64,000 bases of DNA from Pseudonocardia endophytica (GTDB lineage: Bacteria; Actinomycetota; Actinomycetes; Mycobacteriales; Pseudonocardiaceae): NCBI RefSeq assembly GCF_004339565.1, contig NZ_SMFZ01000001.1, positions 2,294,001 to 2,358,000 of the forward strand. Reading direction: 5' to 3'. Positions 50,357 through 60,745 of this stretch are shown piece by piece. Below the pieces are notes generated by a model. The model made no database searches. It was not told the origin of the DNA and was given only the letters and a program-made list of their open reading frames with translations. Each line of letters begins with the position of its first letter. The first letter of the stretch is position 1. The translations under genes were made by a program, and so were the position numbers.

Positions 50357-52800
50357 GCGCCTACTCCCGTCAGCTCGAGGGAACGCGGTTCGTGCTCCGG
50401 GGAGGAGCCAGGCGGCTGCGGGGTCGGCCGGGGCGGCCACACCCACACCGCGAGCCGTGCCGCGCCGAGGGCGAGAAGCACGGACACCGCCAACAACAGT
50501 CCGAACTCGCGGATCGCCTGCAGACCGGAGGCTGCGAGCACGAGGTACCCGACGCCGGACGTGGCCGCAGCCAGGGCGACCGAGCGCCGGAGCCGGATCT
50601 GGCCGCTCCGGGCGGCCTCGGCGAGCATCACGCTGAACTCGCAGCCCACCGCCGCCGTCAGCGCGCCGAGGGTGACCGTGACCGGGTTCAGGGCGACGCC
50701 GAACAGCCACGTCAGCGACAGCCCGACGCCGGTCGCGATCGCCGCTGCGAGCACGGCGCGTCCCGCATCCGCCCGCCGCCGACCGAGACCGATCAACAGG
50801 ACCAGACCGGCGGCGAGGACACCGATGCCGTTGGCCAGATAGCGCTCGCCGTCGATCAGGTCGTAGCCGTGCGCGGCCAGCATCGGCAGACCGGTCACCT
50901 CGACCCGGTACCCGCTCGGCGGCGCGGGGAGTCCGGTGAGGACGGTGTCGCGGAGCTGCTCGAGCTCGACCGCATCCTGCTGCGTGCTGCCGAACGCGAG
51001 GCTCGCGACCGTGGCGTCCGGACCGACCACCGCGCCGAGCAGGTAGGGAGGCAGCAACCGCAGCGCCGCGGAGATCTGCTCCGGTGTCGGCTCGGAGCCC
51101 AGGAACCGCATCATCTGTGGCACGGACGTCACCGGCCGGAGCACGTCGCCGTAGCGGCTGACGATGCTCTTCTCGGCCTCGGACATCCATGCCATCGCCT
51201 CCGGCGACGTGACGTCCGGTCCGCGCAGGACGACGTCGACCTCACCGGAGGTGCCCAGTGAGCGCTGGAGGTGCTCGACGTCGTCACCGACCGCCAGACC
51301 CTTGGTGAAGCTGGTGAAGTCGGCGGTCAGCGGTATGGCGGGCAACGACGCCCACCCCGCGGCCGCCACCGCGCCGGCGAGGACGACGGCCGCGACGCGA
51401 GTCGCGAGCCGAGTCCTGTTCGGACCGTCAGCGGCCGGCCCGGTGGCCTCGACCGGTTCGGTCGGTTCGTCGAGCCGCATCGTCCGCGTCACCAGCGCCG
51501 CCGCCCCGCACGAGGCCAGGACACCGAGCGCGAGCGAGAGCCCGAGGTCTCGGACGAACGGCATCGGCGACAGCGCGAGAGCGCCGAAGCTGACGGCGGT
51601 GGCGAGCGCGACGGTCACCACCACCCGCCGCTCGGCACGTTGTGCCCAGTAGATCGGGTAGTAGCTGCCGACACCGAGCAACACAGGGAGGAACGCCACC
51701 ACACCGAGGGACAGTGGATGCCCGATCCAGCCGTACACCGCCATCGTGGTGGCCGTTGCCAGCAACGTCACCGCCACCGGCATCAGACGCCGACGTCGGG
51801 TCGATGCCCATGGCGTCGCGACGAGACACAGGGCGACGCCGACGACCGCCAACCCGCCCAGGAGCGGGACCTCCTGACGGACCTGGTGACCGAGCCCCGC
51901 GACGACCGCCGGCACGCCGGACACCGTCGTGCGGGTCGTGTCCAGGCCGGACCGGTCGACGAGGTCCCCGACGCGGTCGACGAGCACCTCGGTACTCCCC
52001 TGGTCCAGCTCCTGACGCGGCCGGACCAGCAGCGCGACCGACCGGTCCGACGGGACGACGAAACGCCACTGTGGACGCGGCCGGCCCTGTTCGTCGTAGA
52101 TCGCGTTCTCGACGAACTGCTGGTTGCGGATCGTCGGGAGACCCGACGGCAGGCCACGGGCGAGCAAGGTGCCGTAGCGGCGGTCGAACTCGGCGCTGGC
52201 CTTGTCAGCAGCCCGGTCGGCCTCCTCCGGTGACGCCCCCGCCGCAGCGGCCTGGGCCCGGGCGGTTCCCCGCACCCCGTCCCGCCGGCCGACGAGCTCG
52301 GCGAGCAGGTCCTGGGCGCGCCCGGCGACCTGGTTGAGCACCGTCGCCGGCCCGTAGACCGCCGAGACGTCCGGCAGCCGGGCGAGCTCGCCCTCGAGGC
52401 GGAGCAAGGACTGCAGCTGGTCCCCTTCGAGCAGGGATCTCGGTCCTGGCGACTCGAGGAGCACGACCGTCGCGTCGGAGCCGAACGCTCCGGCGTAGTC
52501 GTGCAGAGCGTCGACCGCCGGGTCGTTCGCCGGTAGGAACGAGTCCACGCCGGTGGAGACGTCGACCTGCGCGAGCCCCCCGATCAGGAGGCCGAGAGCC
52601 ACGACCACTCCCACGACCGAGCCGGCCCGACGCGTACGCGACACGTCCGGAGCAGCCTGCGCGCTGCGCGCCTCCCGTCCGGCGGGCGCCGGGCGGCGCG
52701 CCGCCGTCGACACCGTGGCGAGCCCGGCCCGGCCCAGGGCCACCGCCGCCGCGAACGGACGCCGGAGGGCCCTGGCCGGGGAGTGGCCGCGGCGGCTCAT
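50353..52800 (-). CDS. MMPL/RND-family lipid transporter
   Basis: This 815-residue protein has ATG 52800 overlapping the mceF stop. It has the MmpL layout: one helix near residue 50 (VVGVVVALGLLIGGLAQVDV), a large extracytoplasmic domain (about 75-300) and a five-to-six-helix block. The second half repeats this (residues about 465-790, with ANGIGVLAAGLVLLIGLGR). MmpL proteins use proton flow to move lipids across the inner membrane. The inserted gene suggests paired import and export, or a relay of hydrophobic substrate. MMPL genes inside mce operons are not the standard mycobacterial layout. Confidence 0.85.
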   Translation of the reverse strand: MSRRGHSPARALRRPFAAAVALGRAGLATVSTAARRPAPAGREARSAQAAPDVSRTRRAGSVVGVVVALGLLIGGLAQVDVSTGVDSFLPANDPAVDALHDYAGAFGSDATVVLLESPGPRSLLEGDQLQSLLRLEGELARLPDVSAVYGPATVLNQVAGRAQDLLAELVGRRDGVRGTARAQAAAAGASPEEADRAADKASAEFDRRYGTLLARGLPSGLPTIRNQQFVENAIYDEQGRPRPQWRFVVPSDRSVALLVRPRQELDQGSTEVLVDRVGDLVDRSGLDTTRTTVSGVPAVVAGLGHQVRQEVPLLGGLAVVGVALCLVATPWASTRRRRLMPVAVTLLATATTMAVYGWIGHPLSLGVVAFLPVLLGVGSYYPIYWAQRAERRVVVTVALATAVSFGALALSPMPFVRDLGLSLALGVLASCGAAALVTRTMRLDEPTEPVEATGPAADGPNRTRLATRVAAVVLAGAVAAAGWASLPAIPLTADFTSFTKGLAVGDDVEHLQRSLGTSGEVDVVLRGPDVTSPEAMAWMSEAEKSIVSRYGDVLRPVTSVPQMMRFLGSEPTPEQISAALRLLPPYLLGAVVGPDATVASLAFGSTQQDAVELEQLRDTVLTGLPAPPSGYRVEVTGLPMLAAHGYDLIDGERYLANGIGVLAAGLVLLIGLGRRRADAGRAVLAAAIATGVGLSLTWLFGVALNPVTVTLGALTAAVGCEFSVMLAEAARSGQIRLRRSVALAAATSGVGYLVLAASGLQAIREFGLLLAVSVLLALGAARLAVWVWPPRPTPQPPGSSPEHEPRSLELTGVGA

Positions 52801-54098
52801 CGCGGCGGGTCCTGCTGGATGCGCGGGTACTGACCCGTGAACGGACCGGGGTCGGCGGAGCCGCCGGCGTCGGGGTAGGCGTTCGACTTCGCCAGCAGCG
52901 GCGCCTTGTTCGTGTCGACCGGGATGCCCTTCACCGTCTGCTCGTTGAAGACCATGAAGATCCGCAGCGTCTTCCCGTTGACATCGCCCCGGTTCAGGGC
53001 CTGGCCGAAGTTGGTGAAGAACGCGGCCACGTCGCGGTCGTACGGCTTCAGGTAGGCCAGCATCGGGTTGACGTCCGACATCGCCACGTCCAACGTCCCG
53101 ACGAGAGAGCTCGCGTCGTCGGCCACGGCCGGGACCCGCTGCAGCGTGTCCGGCGCCCGGTCGACCACGCCTTGCAGCGACGGGAGCATGCCGCGCAGAT
53201 CCGCGGAGGTCCCCGGCAGCTGCGTGAGTGCCGCGGACAGGTCGGGCGCGGCCGTGTCGAGATCGCGCGCGACCGGTGCCAGCGCACCGGACAGGGTCGT
53301 CAGATCGTCGCTGGCCCCGCGCACGGAGTCGAGCAACGGCGGCAGCGTCCGCATGGTCTCGGCCAGCTTCTCGTCGTTCTGCGCCGTGGCCGAGAACACC
53401 TGCTGGGAGTCCGAGACCAGCTGGGCGATCTGCCCGTCCCTGGTGTCCAGCGCGGCGAGCAGCGTCGCCGTCTGCCCGGTCAGCGTCGTCAGGTCCTCCG
53501 ACTGGGCGGCGAGCGCGTCGGTCACCGTGCCGCCCTGCCTGCCGACCTCACCGAGGCCGGCGACGGCGTCCGTCAGCGACTGCGCGCTGTCGTCCGTCGC
53601 CAACCCGGACGAGCGGACGACGTTCCCGATCGAGTCGCGGGTCGGCTGGTCGAGGGAGCGGTAGACGTCGTCGAGCTCGACGCCGGGCTTGCCGGTGCCG
53701 GGCGGCAGCGTCGCGCCGTCCGGGATCTCCGCACCCTTGCCGTCGGTGAAGTCGAGGTACGACTCCTGGATCAGCGTCTTGTTCCGGATCTCCGCGCTGA
53801 CCCCCTCGTGCAGGGGGTGGTTGTCGTTCATCTCGACCTCGACCGAGGCCTGGTCGCCGACCGGCTCGATGTCGACGATCTTGCCGACGTTGACGCCGGC
53901 GACCATGACGTCGGAGTCGTAGACCAGGTTCGAGACCGACGGCACGTCGAGGTGGACCCGGTAGCCGGCCTGGGACACCACCGGGATGCGCCCGCCCGAG
54001 TTGACCCAGAGGTAGCCGAAGAGCGCAGCGCAGGCGGCTGTGAACCCGACCAGGGCCAGTAGCCGCGCGTGCGGCAGAACTGTGGTTGGAACTCGCAT
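52797..54098 (-). CDS. mceF: Mce-family substrate-binding protein F
   Basis: This 433-residue protein has an N-terminal anchor (LLALVGFTAACAALFGYLWV), then the MCE/MlaD beta domain (YRVHLDVPSVSNLVYDSDVM, VNVGKIVDIEPVGDQASVEV), a long helical needle region (about 150-330) and a disordered Pro-rich end. It is the last of six Mce proteins that form a periplasmic hexameric tunnel for lipids. It starts 9 bp after mceE and overlaps the MMPL start. Confidence 0.9.
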   Translation of the reverse strand: MRVPTTVLPHARLLALVGFTAACAALFGYLWVNSGGRIPVVSQAGYRVHLDVPSVSNLVYDSDVMVAGVNVGKIVDIEPVGDQASVEVEMNDNHPLHEGVSAEIRNKTLIQESYLDFTDGKGAEIPDGATLPPGTGKPGVELDDVYRSLDQPTRDSIGNVVRSSGLATDDSAQSLTDAVAGLGEVGRQGGTVTDALAAQSEDLTTLTGQTATLLAALDTRDGQIAQLVSDSQQVFSATAQNDEKLAETMRTLPPLLDSVRGASDDLTTLSGALAPVARDLDTAAPDLSAALTQLPGTSADLRGMLPSLQGVVDRAPDTLQRVPAVADDASSLVGTLDVAMSDVNPMLAYLKPYDRDVAAFFTNFGQALNRGDVNGKTLRIFMVFNEQTVKGIPVDTNKAPLLAKSNAYPDAGGSADPGPFTGQYPRIQQDPPR

Positions 54099-54107
54099 GT
54101 CGTCCGC

Positions 54108-55445
54108 CTAGTTCGAGGAGCCGATGGGCAGGTCGGGCACGACGGGCCGCGGGTCGGCGCCCGGAGGGACGCCTGCGCCGGACGGGTCCTGGAACAGCTG
54201 GGGGTGGCTCCTGGTCAGGCCCAGCAGGCCCGTCACCGACTCGGGCGAGTACTGCTGCATCCCCCGCAAGATCCCGCCGTTGGCGTCCTTGAGGCTGTAC
54301 GCCGAGTTCGTGTTGAACACGAAGGCCTGCAGGTCGTCGAGGTAGGGAAGGGAGTTCCCGGTCAGCTCGTCGAGCCGGCCGGAGGCGGACTTGACGTTCG
54401 GGAGCGAGCCGTTCAGGTCGCTCACGAGGGGCCGCAGGTCGGCCACGACCGGCTTGGCCTCGTCGAGGACCGGAGCGGCCTTGTCCACGACCTCACCCGC
54501 AGTGTCCACAGTGGTGGTCAGCCGGTCCAGCGCACCGGGAAGGGTGTCGCCGGCCTCGCGCAGGTTGTCCAGGGTCGGGTCGAGCTGGTCGGACAGACCT
54601 TGCACTCCGCCGGTCGCCTCACGCAGGCGATCGGTGACCTGCGGGAGCTCGCGCAGGACCGCGTCGACCGCCTGGCTGTTGTCGCCGGTGGTCTGCAACG
54701 TCTTCTGCATCGACGTCGCCAGGTCGGCCAGCCGCTTGTCGTTCTTCCCGACGGTGTCCGAGATCGTCCCGAGCGAGGTCATGAGCCGCGCGATCAGGTC
54801 CCGGCGGTTCTGCAGCGCCTCGGCGAGGGGCTGCATGCGCGTCAGCATGGCGTCGGTCGCACGTACCCCGGGCGGCAGCGCGTCCGGGAAGCTCGCCATC
54901 GACGCGTCCGACTGGGCGAGGAGCGTGGTCAGGGCGTCCTGGGTGTTCGCGTCGAGATGACCGAACACCTCGTCGACCTGGACCGGCGCGACCGATGCCG
55001 CGGACGGCAGCGTGTCGCCGTCCTGCAGCTCACGAGCGGCAGGCGTGCCCGGCGAGAACTCGATGTACATCTCGTTCAGGGGGCTCTTCGGCCGCAGGAC
55101 CAGACGCGCGTCCTCGTACACCTTGTACTGCGGGTCGATCGTGATCGCCAGCTCGGCCTGGCCGCGCTCGTTCACGTCGGCCTCGCGGATCTCCCCGACC
55201 TTCACGCCGGCGATCCGGACCTCCTGGCCGTTGCCGGGGCTGACCGCCGGAGCCGAGTCGAATGTCGCGGTGAAGCGGAACTCCTGCTCCCACGGCCAGT
55301 TCGCACGGGCCTGGCTGAAGATGTAGCCGCCGACCACGACCGCGAGTCCGAGCAGCCCGGCCACCACCAGGATGTTCCGGATCAGTCCGGGTTCGTTGCG
55401 CGCCTGCTCGTAGGTGCGCCGGATGACGTTGCCACGAGGACTCAT
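54108..55445 (-). CDS. mceE: Mce-family protein E
   Basis: This is a 445-residue protein with one membrane anchor (ILVVAGLLGLAVVVGGYIF), an MCE domain (RFTATFDSAPAVSPGNGQEV, RIAGVKVGEIREADVNERG) and a helical Mce4-type C-terminal half. Unlike MceE of several mycobacterial loci I see no lipobox cysteine at the end of the first helix. Its ATG shares one base with the mceD stop. Confidence 0.9.
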   Translation of the reverse strand: MSPRGNVIRRTYEQARNEPGLIRNILVVAGLLGLAVVVGGYIFSQARANWPWEQEFRFTATFDSAPAVSPGNGQEVRIAGVKVGEIREADVNERGQAELAITIDPQYKVYEDARLVLRPKSPLNEMYIEFSPGTPAARELQDGDTLPSAASVAPVQVDEVFGHLDANTQDALTTLLAQSDASMASFPDALPPGVRATDAMLTRMQPLAEALQNRRDLIARLMTSLGTISDTVGKNDKRLADLATSMQKTLQTTGDNSQAVDAVLRELPQVTDRLREATGGVQGLSDQLDPTLDNLREAGDTLPGALDRLTTTVDTAGEVVDKAAPVLDEAKPVVADLRPLVSDLNGSLPNVKSASGRLDELTGNSLPYLDDLQAFVFNTNSAYSLKDANGGILRGMQQYSPESVTGLLGLTRSHPQLFQDPSGAGVPPGADPRPVVPDLPIGSSN

Positions 55446-56821
55446 CAGTTACCCCCGGTTCCCGGGCCGTCCGGGTTCTCGAGCTTGGCGAGGTTCTTCC
55501 AGAGCGATTCGATGTTGATCGGCACGCCCTCGACGGAGCCGGCTCCGAACCCGGGCTGGAAGCCCACGTTGGCGCCGTTCGCGTCGGTCAGCTTCGACGC
55601 GCGGTCGACGTTCGTGACCATGTAGCCCAGTTCCTCGTAGAACGGGGTCTCGCCGTCGCCGGTCCCGGCGTAGGTGCCCTGGCCGGTGTACGGGCCCATC
55701 ACGGTGTCGCGCACCGGCCCGTTCAGCCGGTCCAGGACCGGGCCCTTGAGGTCGTCGAGCACGGCGGTCCCGGTCTGACTGGCCGGGACCAGGTCGTCGA
55801 CGATCGGACGGGTGTCGGCCAGAACACCGCGCAGATCGCGGACGACCGGAAGAGCCCTGGCGAGAACGGGTGTCGCGTGGTCGATCAGCGGGTCGAGGTT
55901 CTCGACGATCGGCTCCGTCGGGCCTGCGGCGTCACGCAGCTTGCCCAACGTGGTGTCCAGCCGGCGCAGGCCGGCGTCCGCCGTGTCCAGGGTCTCGGGC
56001 AGATCGGCGAGCAGGTCGGACGTGTCCTGGCTACGGGCGCCGACCACGCGGCTGGTCGACGCCAGGTTGGCGACGATGCTGTCGAGCTCGCCGTCCTTGG
56101 CGGACAACGTCCGAGAGGTCGAGTCCAGTCCGGCGACGACCTTGGTGAGATCGTCCGGCCGGGTTCCGGACACTCCCCGCAGGACCTCGGCACTCGGCGT
56201 CAGCGCGGCGGGCGCGGTTCGGGCGATGTCCTGGATCGCGCTGCGTCCGTCGCCGGCCAGCGTGGCGTCGAGCTGACGCGAGGCGCTGCGCGCGCCGGTG
56301 ATCGCATCCGGCTGGAGCACCGAGGCGACCTGGTCCAGCTCGACCGGGACCGATGTGCGCTCGGGCGGGATGACGTCCGAGAACTCCCGGTCGTCGTGTT
56401 GCCCGCCGGGGATCAGCTCGAGGTAGTAGTTGCCGCCCAGCAGGATCGTCGGCCGGATGGCCGCACCAGGCTCGGAACCGATCTTCTCGGCCGTCCCGCC
56501 GTCCAGCTTGACCGTCACCATCGCGGTGCCGTTGTCGAGGCGTTCGACGTCGGACACCTTGCCGACCTTCACGCCGCCGACCTTCACCGGCGTGACGTAC
56601 TCGCGGAGCCGGTAGTCCTGCGCGAAGTTGATCTTCACCTCGTCACCCGGCAGGAGGTTCGTCAGCAACATGTCCTTCTGGAACATGACGTAGCCGACGA
56701 GTGCGGTCACCAGGATCGCGACGACACCGATCGTGAACGGGGACCTCGACCAGCGCTTCAGCCCGGAACGCCTGGGCTTGTCCGCCGCCGGAGCGGGTCG
56801 GTCCTGAGCGTCGACGCTCAT
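55445..56821 (-). CDS. mceD: Mce-family protein D
   Basis: This 458-residue protein has an N-terminal anchor at about residues 30-50 (FTIGVVAILVTALVGYVMFQ), an MCE domain (VKINFAQDYRLREYVTPVKV, KVGKVSDVERLDNGTAMVTV), a helical stalk and a Gly/Asn-rich end. It overlaps mceC by ATGA. It is one of six different subunits expected in the Mce tube. Confidence 0.9.
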   Translation of the reverse strand: MSVDAQDRPAPAADKPRRSGLKRWSRSPFTIGVVAILVTALVGYVMFQKDMLLTNLLPGDEVKINFAQDYRLREYVTPVKVGGVKVGKVSDVERLDNGTAMVTVKLDGGTAEKIGSEPGAAIRPTILLGGNYYLELIPGGQHDDREFSDVIPPERTSVPVELDQVASVLQPDAITGARSASRQLDATLAGDGRSAIQDIARTAPAALTPSAEVLRGVSGTRPDDLTKVVAGLDSTSRTLSAKDGELDSIVANLASTSRVVGARSQDTSDLLADLPETLDTADAGLRRLDTTLGKLRDAAGPTEPIVENLDPLIDHATPVLARALPVVRDLRGVLADTRPIVDDLVPASQTGTAVLDDLKGPVLDRLNGPVRDTVMGPYTGQGTYAGTGDGETPFYEELGYMVTNVDRASKLTDANGANVGFQPGFGAGSVEGVPINIESLWKNLAKLENPDGPGTGGN

Positions 56822-58119
56822 CGGTTGCCTCCGACGCTGGGCAGGGGCAGCGAGCCCGTGCTGTCCTGTCCCGCGGCGCCGGGAGCCGGATAGGGGTTGC
56901 GTGCGACGAACGGGTCGCGGATCCCCAGCTGGCCGTCGACCGACTGGGTGTGCAGCATCAGCGTCACGCGTAGATGCCGGTTGTTCGGATCGCCCTTGCC
57001 CGCCTGTCCGTTGGACATGGCGTCGGCGAAGTTCTCGAAGAACAGCATGACCTCGGGTGCGTACGGCGAGAGCGTCGTCAGTACCGGGTTGGCGTCGGCG
57101 AGGGCGTTCGCGGCACGCGGCGCGAACGGCCGCGCGTCGGTCATCGTCCGGGTCAGCTCACCGAGCGCGGGCTGGGCCTGGTCGGACACGTTCGGCACCC
57201 CGTCCAGCGGCGGGACCGCCTCGCGGAGCACACCTCGCAGATCCGGTGTGGCGTCGCCGAGTCCGCGCGCTCCTGGTTGGAGCTTCGCGGTCGCACTGTC
57301 CACGTCGGACAGCGGTGGCTGCAACGCCGCCATGGCCTCGCGGGCTGCGGCCAGGGTGTCCGGCGCCTTGTCCAACGTGTCCCTCAGCGGGACCGAGTTG
57401 TCGGTGGACACCGATCGCAGGGTCGTACCGAGGTCACCGGTCAGTGCGGCGATCTGGTCCTGGCGACCGGCGAAGCGGCCGGACAGCGAGTTCGCGGCCT
57501 GCAACAGCCGGGTCAGGTCCTGACCGTCCTTGTCGGTCAGCGCGCGGGAAACCGTGCCGAGATCCGGCAGGATCTGCGGCGCGTTCCGCACGACGTCCTG
57601 GACGTCCCGGCCGTGGCCGCCGACGCCCTGACCGGTCTGCGTGACCGTGCTGGTCAACGCGGCGCGGGTCGGGTCGTCGAACACCGCGAGCAGCTCCGAC
57701 AGGTTCTCCGAGCCGGTGGTCTGCTCCTGGGGAAGGACGGAGCCCTCGGGGAGCTCGCCGGCGTCCGGGGTACCGGGGTCGATGTTGACGATCTTCTGAC
57801 CGAGGCCGGAGCGGCTGTCGACCGACGCCGTCGCGTTCCGGTAGATCGGCCGGTCGCCGTCGAGCGCGATCGTCGCGACGGCCGTGCCGTCCTTGATCTC
57901 GACGTTGTCGACCCGGCCGGCGCGTACGCGGGCGATGCGGGCGTCGTCACCGGCACGGAGGCCACCGGTCTCCTCGAACGCCGCGGAGAACGTCGTCAGC
58001 TGCGCGCCGGGCAGTCCCTTGTGGGCGTTCACACCCACGTAGACAGCTACGGCGAAACAGGCCAGCGCAACGGTGCCGATCAGCAGCGAGCGGCCCTTCG
58101 TCGACTTCGGACCGCCCAT
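56818..58119 (-). CDS. mceC: Mce-family protein C
   Basis: This is a 433-residue protein with an anchor helix (LLIGTVALACFAVAVYVGVN), an MCE domain (LTTFSAAFEETGGLRAGDDA, RIARVRAGRVDNVEIKDGTA), a helical needle region and a short Pro-rich tail. Start and stop overlap the neighbours by one and four bases, so the six mce genes are translationally coupled. Confidence 0.9.
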   Translation of the reverse strand: MGGPKSTKGRSLLIGTVALACFAVAVYVGVNAHKGLPGAQLTTFSAAFEETGGLRAGDDARIARVRAGRVDNVEIKDGTAVATIALDGDRPIYRNATASVDSRSGLGQKIVNIDPGTPDAGELPEGSVLPQEQTTGSENLSELLAVFDDPTRAALTSTVTQTGQGVGGHGRDVQDVVRNAPQILPDLGTVSRALTDKDGQDLTRLLQAANSLSGRFAGRQDQIAALTGDLGTTLRSVSTDNSVPLRDTLDKAPDTLAAAREAMAALQPPLSDVDSATAKLQPGARGLGDATPDLRGVLREAVPPLDGVPNVSDQAQPALGELTRTMTDARPFAPRAANALADANPVLTTLSPYAPEVMLFFENFADAMSNGQAGKGDPNNRHLRVTLMLHTQSVDGQLGIRDPFVARNPYPAPGAAGQDSTGSLPLPSVGGNR

Positions 58120-59501
58120 CAGTTGCCTCCCAGCAGGTAGTCGAGAGCGCCGGACTCCTGCTTCTCGTCGAGACCGGTGGCGCCGCCGTCGGCGGACGGA
58201 CCGGGCTCGAGGAGCCCCGGGAGCGGGGCGCCCTCCGGCGACACGCCGGGGATCTGCGGGAGCGGGGCCGGTCCGGGGGTCGCGGCGTCCGGCGGCTGGT
58301 TGCCGTCGAGCAGCGGTGCCGCCGGTGGGACGGCGTGGGTGATCTCGTCGGTGTTGACCGTCACCATGGCGCGGAAGTAGTGCGACAGGCCGTCGTAACC
58401 GTTGGTGGTCAGCGCCCAGCCCTGGATGAAGTTCCAGAAGCCGGGGAGCCGGTCGGTGAACTCGTTGGCCAGCGGGTCGAGACCTGCGGCGGTGCCTCGC
58501 AGGTCCGGCCCGGCGGGCTTCAGGTCGGACACGACCGGCCGCGCCTCGGCGAGCAGCTCACGGGCCCGGTCGAGAACCGGCTGCGAGCTGGCGAGCGCCG
58601 GGTCCGCCGAGTCGGCGAACGTCTGGAGCTCCGCGCTGATCGCGACCAGGTTGTCCGTGGTCGGCCGCATCGACCGGAGGGTCGGCGTCGCGCTGCGGGT
58701 GACCCCGGCGAGATCCTCCAGGGCGCCGCGGGTCTGCGCCAGCGTGTCCGGTGCGCGGACGAGCGTCTCGTTCAGCGCCTTCTGACGGTCGGCCGTCGTC
58801 CCGAGCAGCTGGTTCGCGGAGTCGACGAGCCCGTCGAGCCGCTTGCCGTCGTCCGCGGCCAGCGCGCCCGCGACGGGTTCGGTGTTGTCGACGAGCTGCT
58901 GCAGGGTCGCGCTCTGGTCGTTCAGGACCCGGACGAGGTTCTCGGTGTCGGTCATCGCCGGGGCCAGCGCCTTCACCGCCTCGTCGGCGTTCTTCCCGTT
59001 GTCGCGCATCCCGTCACCGAGGGTGGTGACGAGGCCCGCGAGCGCACGGCCGGTCGGATCGTTGATCGCGTTCAGCAGCTGGTCCAGATCGGACGGACGG
59101 CCGGTCTGCTCGACGGGAAGGGGCTCGTCCGGCCCGAGCAACGGTGCCTGCGGGCTGCCGCGGTCGTACTCGATGAACCGCTCGCCGAGGAGGCTGACCG
59201 GCTTGATCGTCATCCGGGCGTCGCGGTGTACCGGCATGGCTTCCGGTTCGAGTGCGACGGTCACGGCCGACTGGTTGCCGACGACCGTCATCGACCGGAC
59301 CTTGCCGACCGGCACGCCGTCCATCAGGACGTCGTTGCCCTCGAGGATCGGGCTGGCATCGGCGAACATGGCCGTCACCAGCCGGGGCTCGTCGTCCCCG
59401 ATGGCGCGGGGCGTCGCCGCCGCGGTCGCGAACACACCGGCCGCGGCGACCAGCGCGAGTACCCGCGCGGCCAGGGTCACACTGCGTCGGGACGGTGTCA
59501 T
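58119..59501 (-). CDS. mceB: Mce-family protein B
   Basis: This 460-residue protein starts at ATG 59501, overlapping the mceA stop; the frame further upstream is mceA read-through. It has an anchor helix (LAARVLALVAAAGVFATAAA), an MCE domain (LVTAMFADASPILEGNDVLM, PVGKVRSMTVVGNQSAVTVA), a long helical region and a C-terminal segment rich in Pro, Gly and Ala. Confidence 0.9.
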   Translation of the reverse strand: MTPSRRSVTLAARVLALVAAAGVFATAAATPRAIGDDEPRLVTAMFADASPILEGNDVLMDGVPVGKVRSMTVVGNQSAVTVALEPEAMPVHRDARMTIKPVSLLGERFIEYDRGSPQAPLLGPDEPLPVEQTGRPSDLDQLLNAINDPTGRALAGLVTTLGDGMRDNGKNADEAVKALAPAMTDTENLVRVLNDQSATLQQLVDNTEPVAGALAADDGKRLDGLVDSANQLLGTTADRQKALNETLVRAPDTLAQTRGALEDLAGVTRSATPTLRSMRPTTDNLVAISAELQTFADSADPALASSQPVLDRARELLAEARPVVSDLKPAGPDLRGTAAGLDPLANEFTDRLPGFWNFIQGWALTTNGYDGLSHYFRAMVTVNTDEITHAVPPAAPLLDGNQPPDAATPGPAPLPQIPGVSPEGAPLPGLLEPGPSADGGATGLDEKQESGALDYLLGGN

Positions 59502-60745
59502 CGCGCTCCACCTCCGTACGCGTCGGTCCACGGCTGCCCCTCCAGGGCGCCGGGCACCGGGTGCGGGTCCTTCTCGATCCCGGGCGGCAGGACGCCCGGG
59601 TTCACGGTGAGCGAGCTCGCGCCCTCGTTGATGGTCGAGCGCATGTAGTGGCCGTTCGCGTCGTAGTTGGCGGTGGCGGAGCCCCAGTTCGACATCCAGC
59701 CGAGGAGCTCCGGGGTGTACGGGCGCAGGTAGGTCAGCGCCGGCGTCACGTCACGGACGAGCGAGTCGACTCCGGGGACGGTGGCGTGCGCACTGTCGAG
59801 AAGCGCCGGGGTGTGGTTCAGCAACGTCGACGCCGAGTCGAGCGTCGGCCTCAGCTCGCCGACCGCGGGCCGCAGCTCCTGCAGTACCGGGCTCAGGTTG
59901 CGCGAGAACTCGGGGAGCTTCGCGGCCACCGGCTGGAGCTTGGTCAGCAGCGGAAGGGTCCTGTCCACGGTGTCCGGGACCTGGTCGAGCGTGGTGCGCG
60001 CCGTGTTCAGCGTGCCGGGGAGCTTCTGCAGCGCGGCGTCGAGCTGCTGCCTCTGCTCGGCCGTCGCCGCAGCGCCTGCGCTCAGGTCGGTCACGATCGA
60101 ACGGACGTCGGCGTCGCGCTTGACCAGGGTGTCCACGACGGTCGACGTGTGGCCGATCAGCTGCTTGATCGCCGGCCCGTCGTTGCCGAGTCCACGGAGG
60201 ACGTCGCCGAGGGCGCCCAGCGCCGGACCGGCTGAGCGGATCGTCGCGTTGATGTCCTGCTCGCTGCCGGTCAACGTCCGGTCGAGCCCCTTGAGTGTTC
60301 CGGCGAGCCGGGTCCGGGTCTCCGGGTCCAGCGCCGACAGCACCCGGTCGACCTCGACGGGTTCCGGCATGGCCCCCGAGATTCGACCGCCGTCCGGGAT
60401 CTCCGGTGCGTCCGCCGGGCCGTCCTTGACGACGACCTGCCGCTCACCCAGGACCGCCCGCCACGCGACCGACACCTCCGCACCGTCGCGGAGCGGCGCG
60501 AAGTCGTTGTCCAGGTTCATGTCCAGGACGGCCTTGCCGTCCTCGACCCGGACCTCGTCCACCTGGCCGGCCTCGAAGCCGTCGACCAGGACCTTGCCGC
60601 CTTCGATCACGTTCGGCGCCGTGGGGAGCACGACGCTGACCCGGTACGGCACGTTGTCGATCAGTGCCCAGCCACCGGTCGCGAGCACCGCGAAGCAGAC
60701 GATCGGGACCGCCCACAGCCCGAGGAACCTGTTCTTCATCGTCAT
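59498..60745 (-). CDS. mceA: Mce-family protein A
   Basis: This is a 415-residue protein. ATG 60745 shares a base with the ATPase stop, and ATG 60739 is possible. It has an anchor helix (LWAVPIVCFAVLATGGWALI), an MCE domain (YRVSVVLPTAPNVIEGGKVL, VDGFEAGQVDEVRVEDGKAV) and a helical needle. It is the first Mce gene and follows the ATPase, where mycobacterial loci would have the YrbE pair directly. Confidence 0.9.
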   Translation of the reverse strand: MTMKNRFLGLWAVPIVCFAVLATGGWALIDNVPYRVSVVLPTAPNVIEGGKVLVDGFEAGQVDEVRVEDGKAVLDMNLDNDFAPLRDGAEVSVAWRAVLGERQVVVKDGPADAPEIPDGGRISGAMPEPVEVDRVLSALDPETRTRLAGTLKGLDRTLTGSEQDINATIRSAGPALGALGDVLRGLGNDGPAIKQLIGHTSTVVDTLVKRDADVRSIVTDLSAGAAATAEQRQQLDAALQKLPGTLNTARTTLDQVPDTVDRTLPLLTKLQPVAAKLPEFSRNLSPVLQELRPAVGELRPTLDSASTLLNHTPALLDSAHATVPGVDSLVRDVTPALTYLRPYTPELLGWMSNWGSATANYDANGHYMRSTINEGASSLTVNPGVLPPGIEKDPHPVPGALEGQPWTDAYGGGAR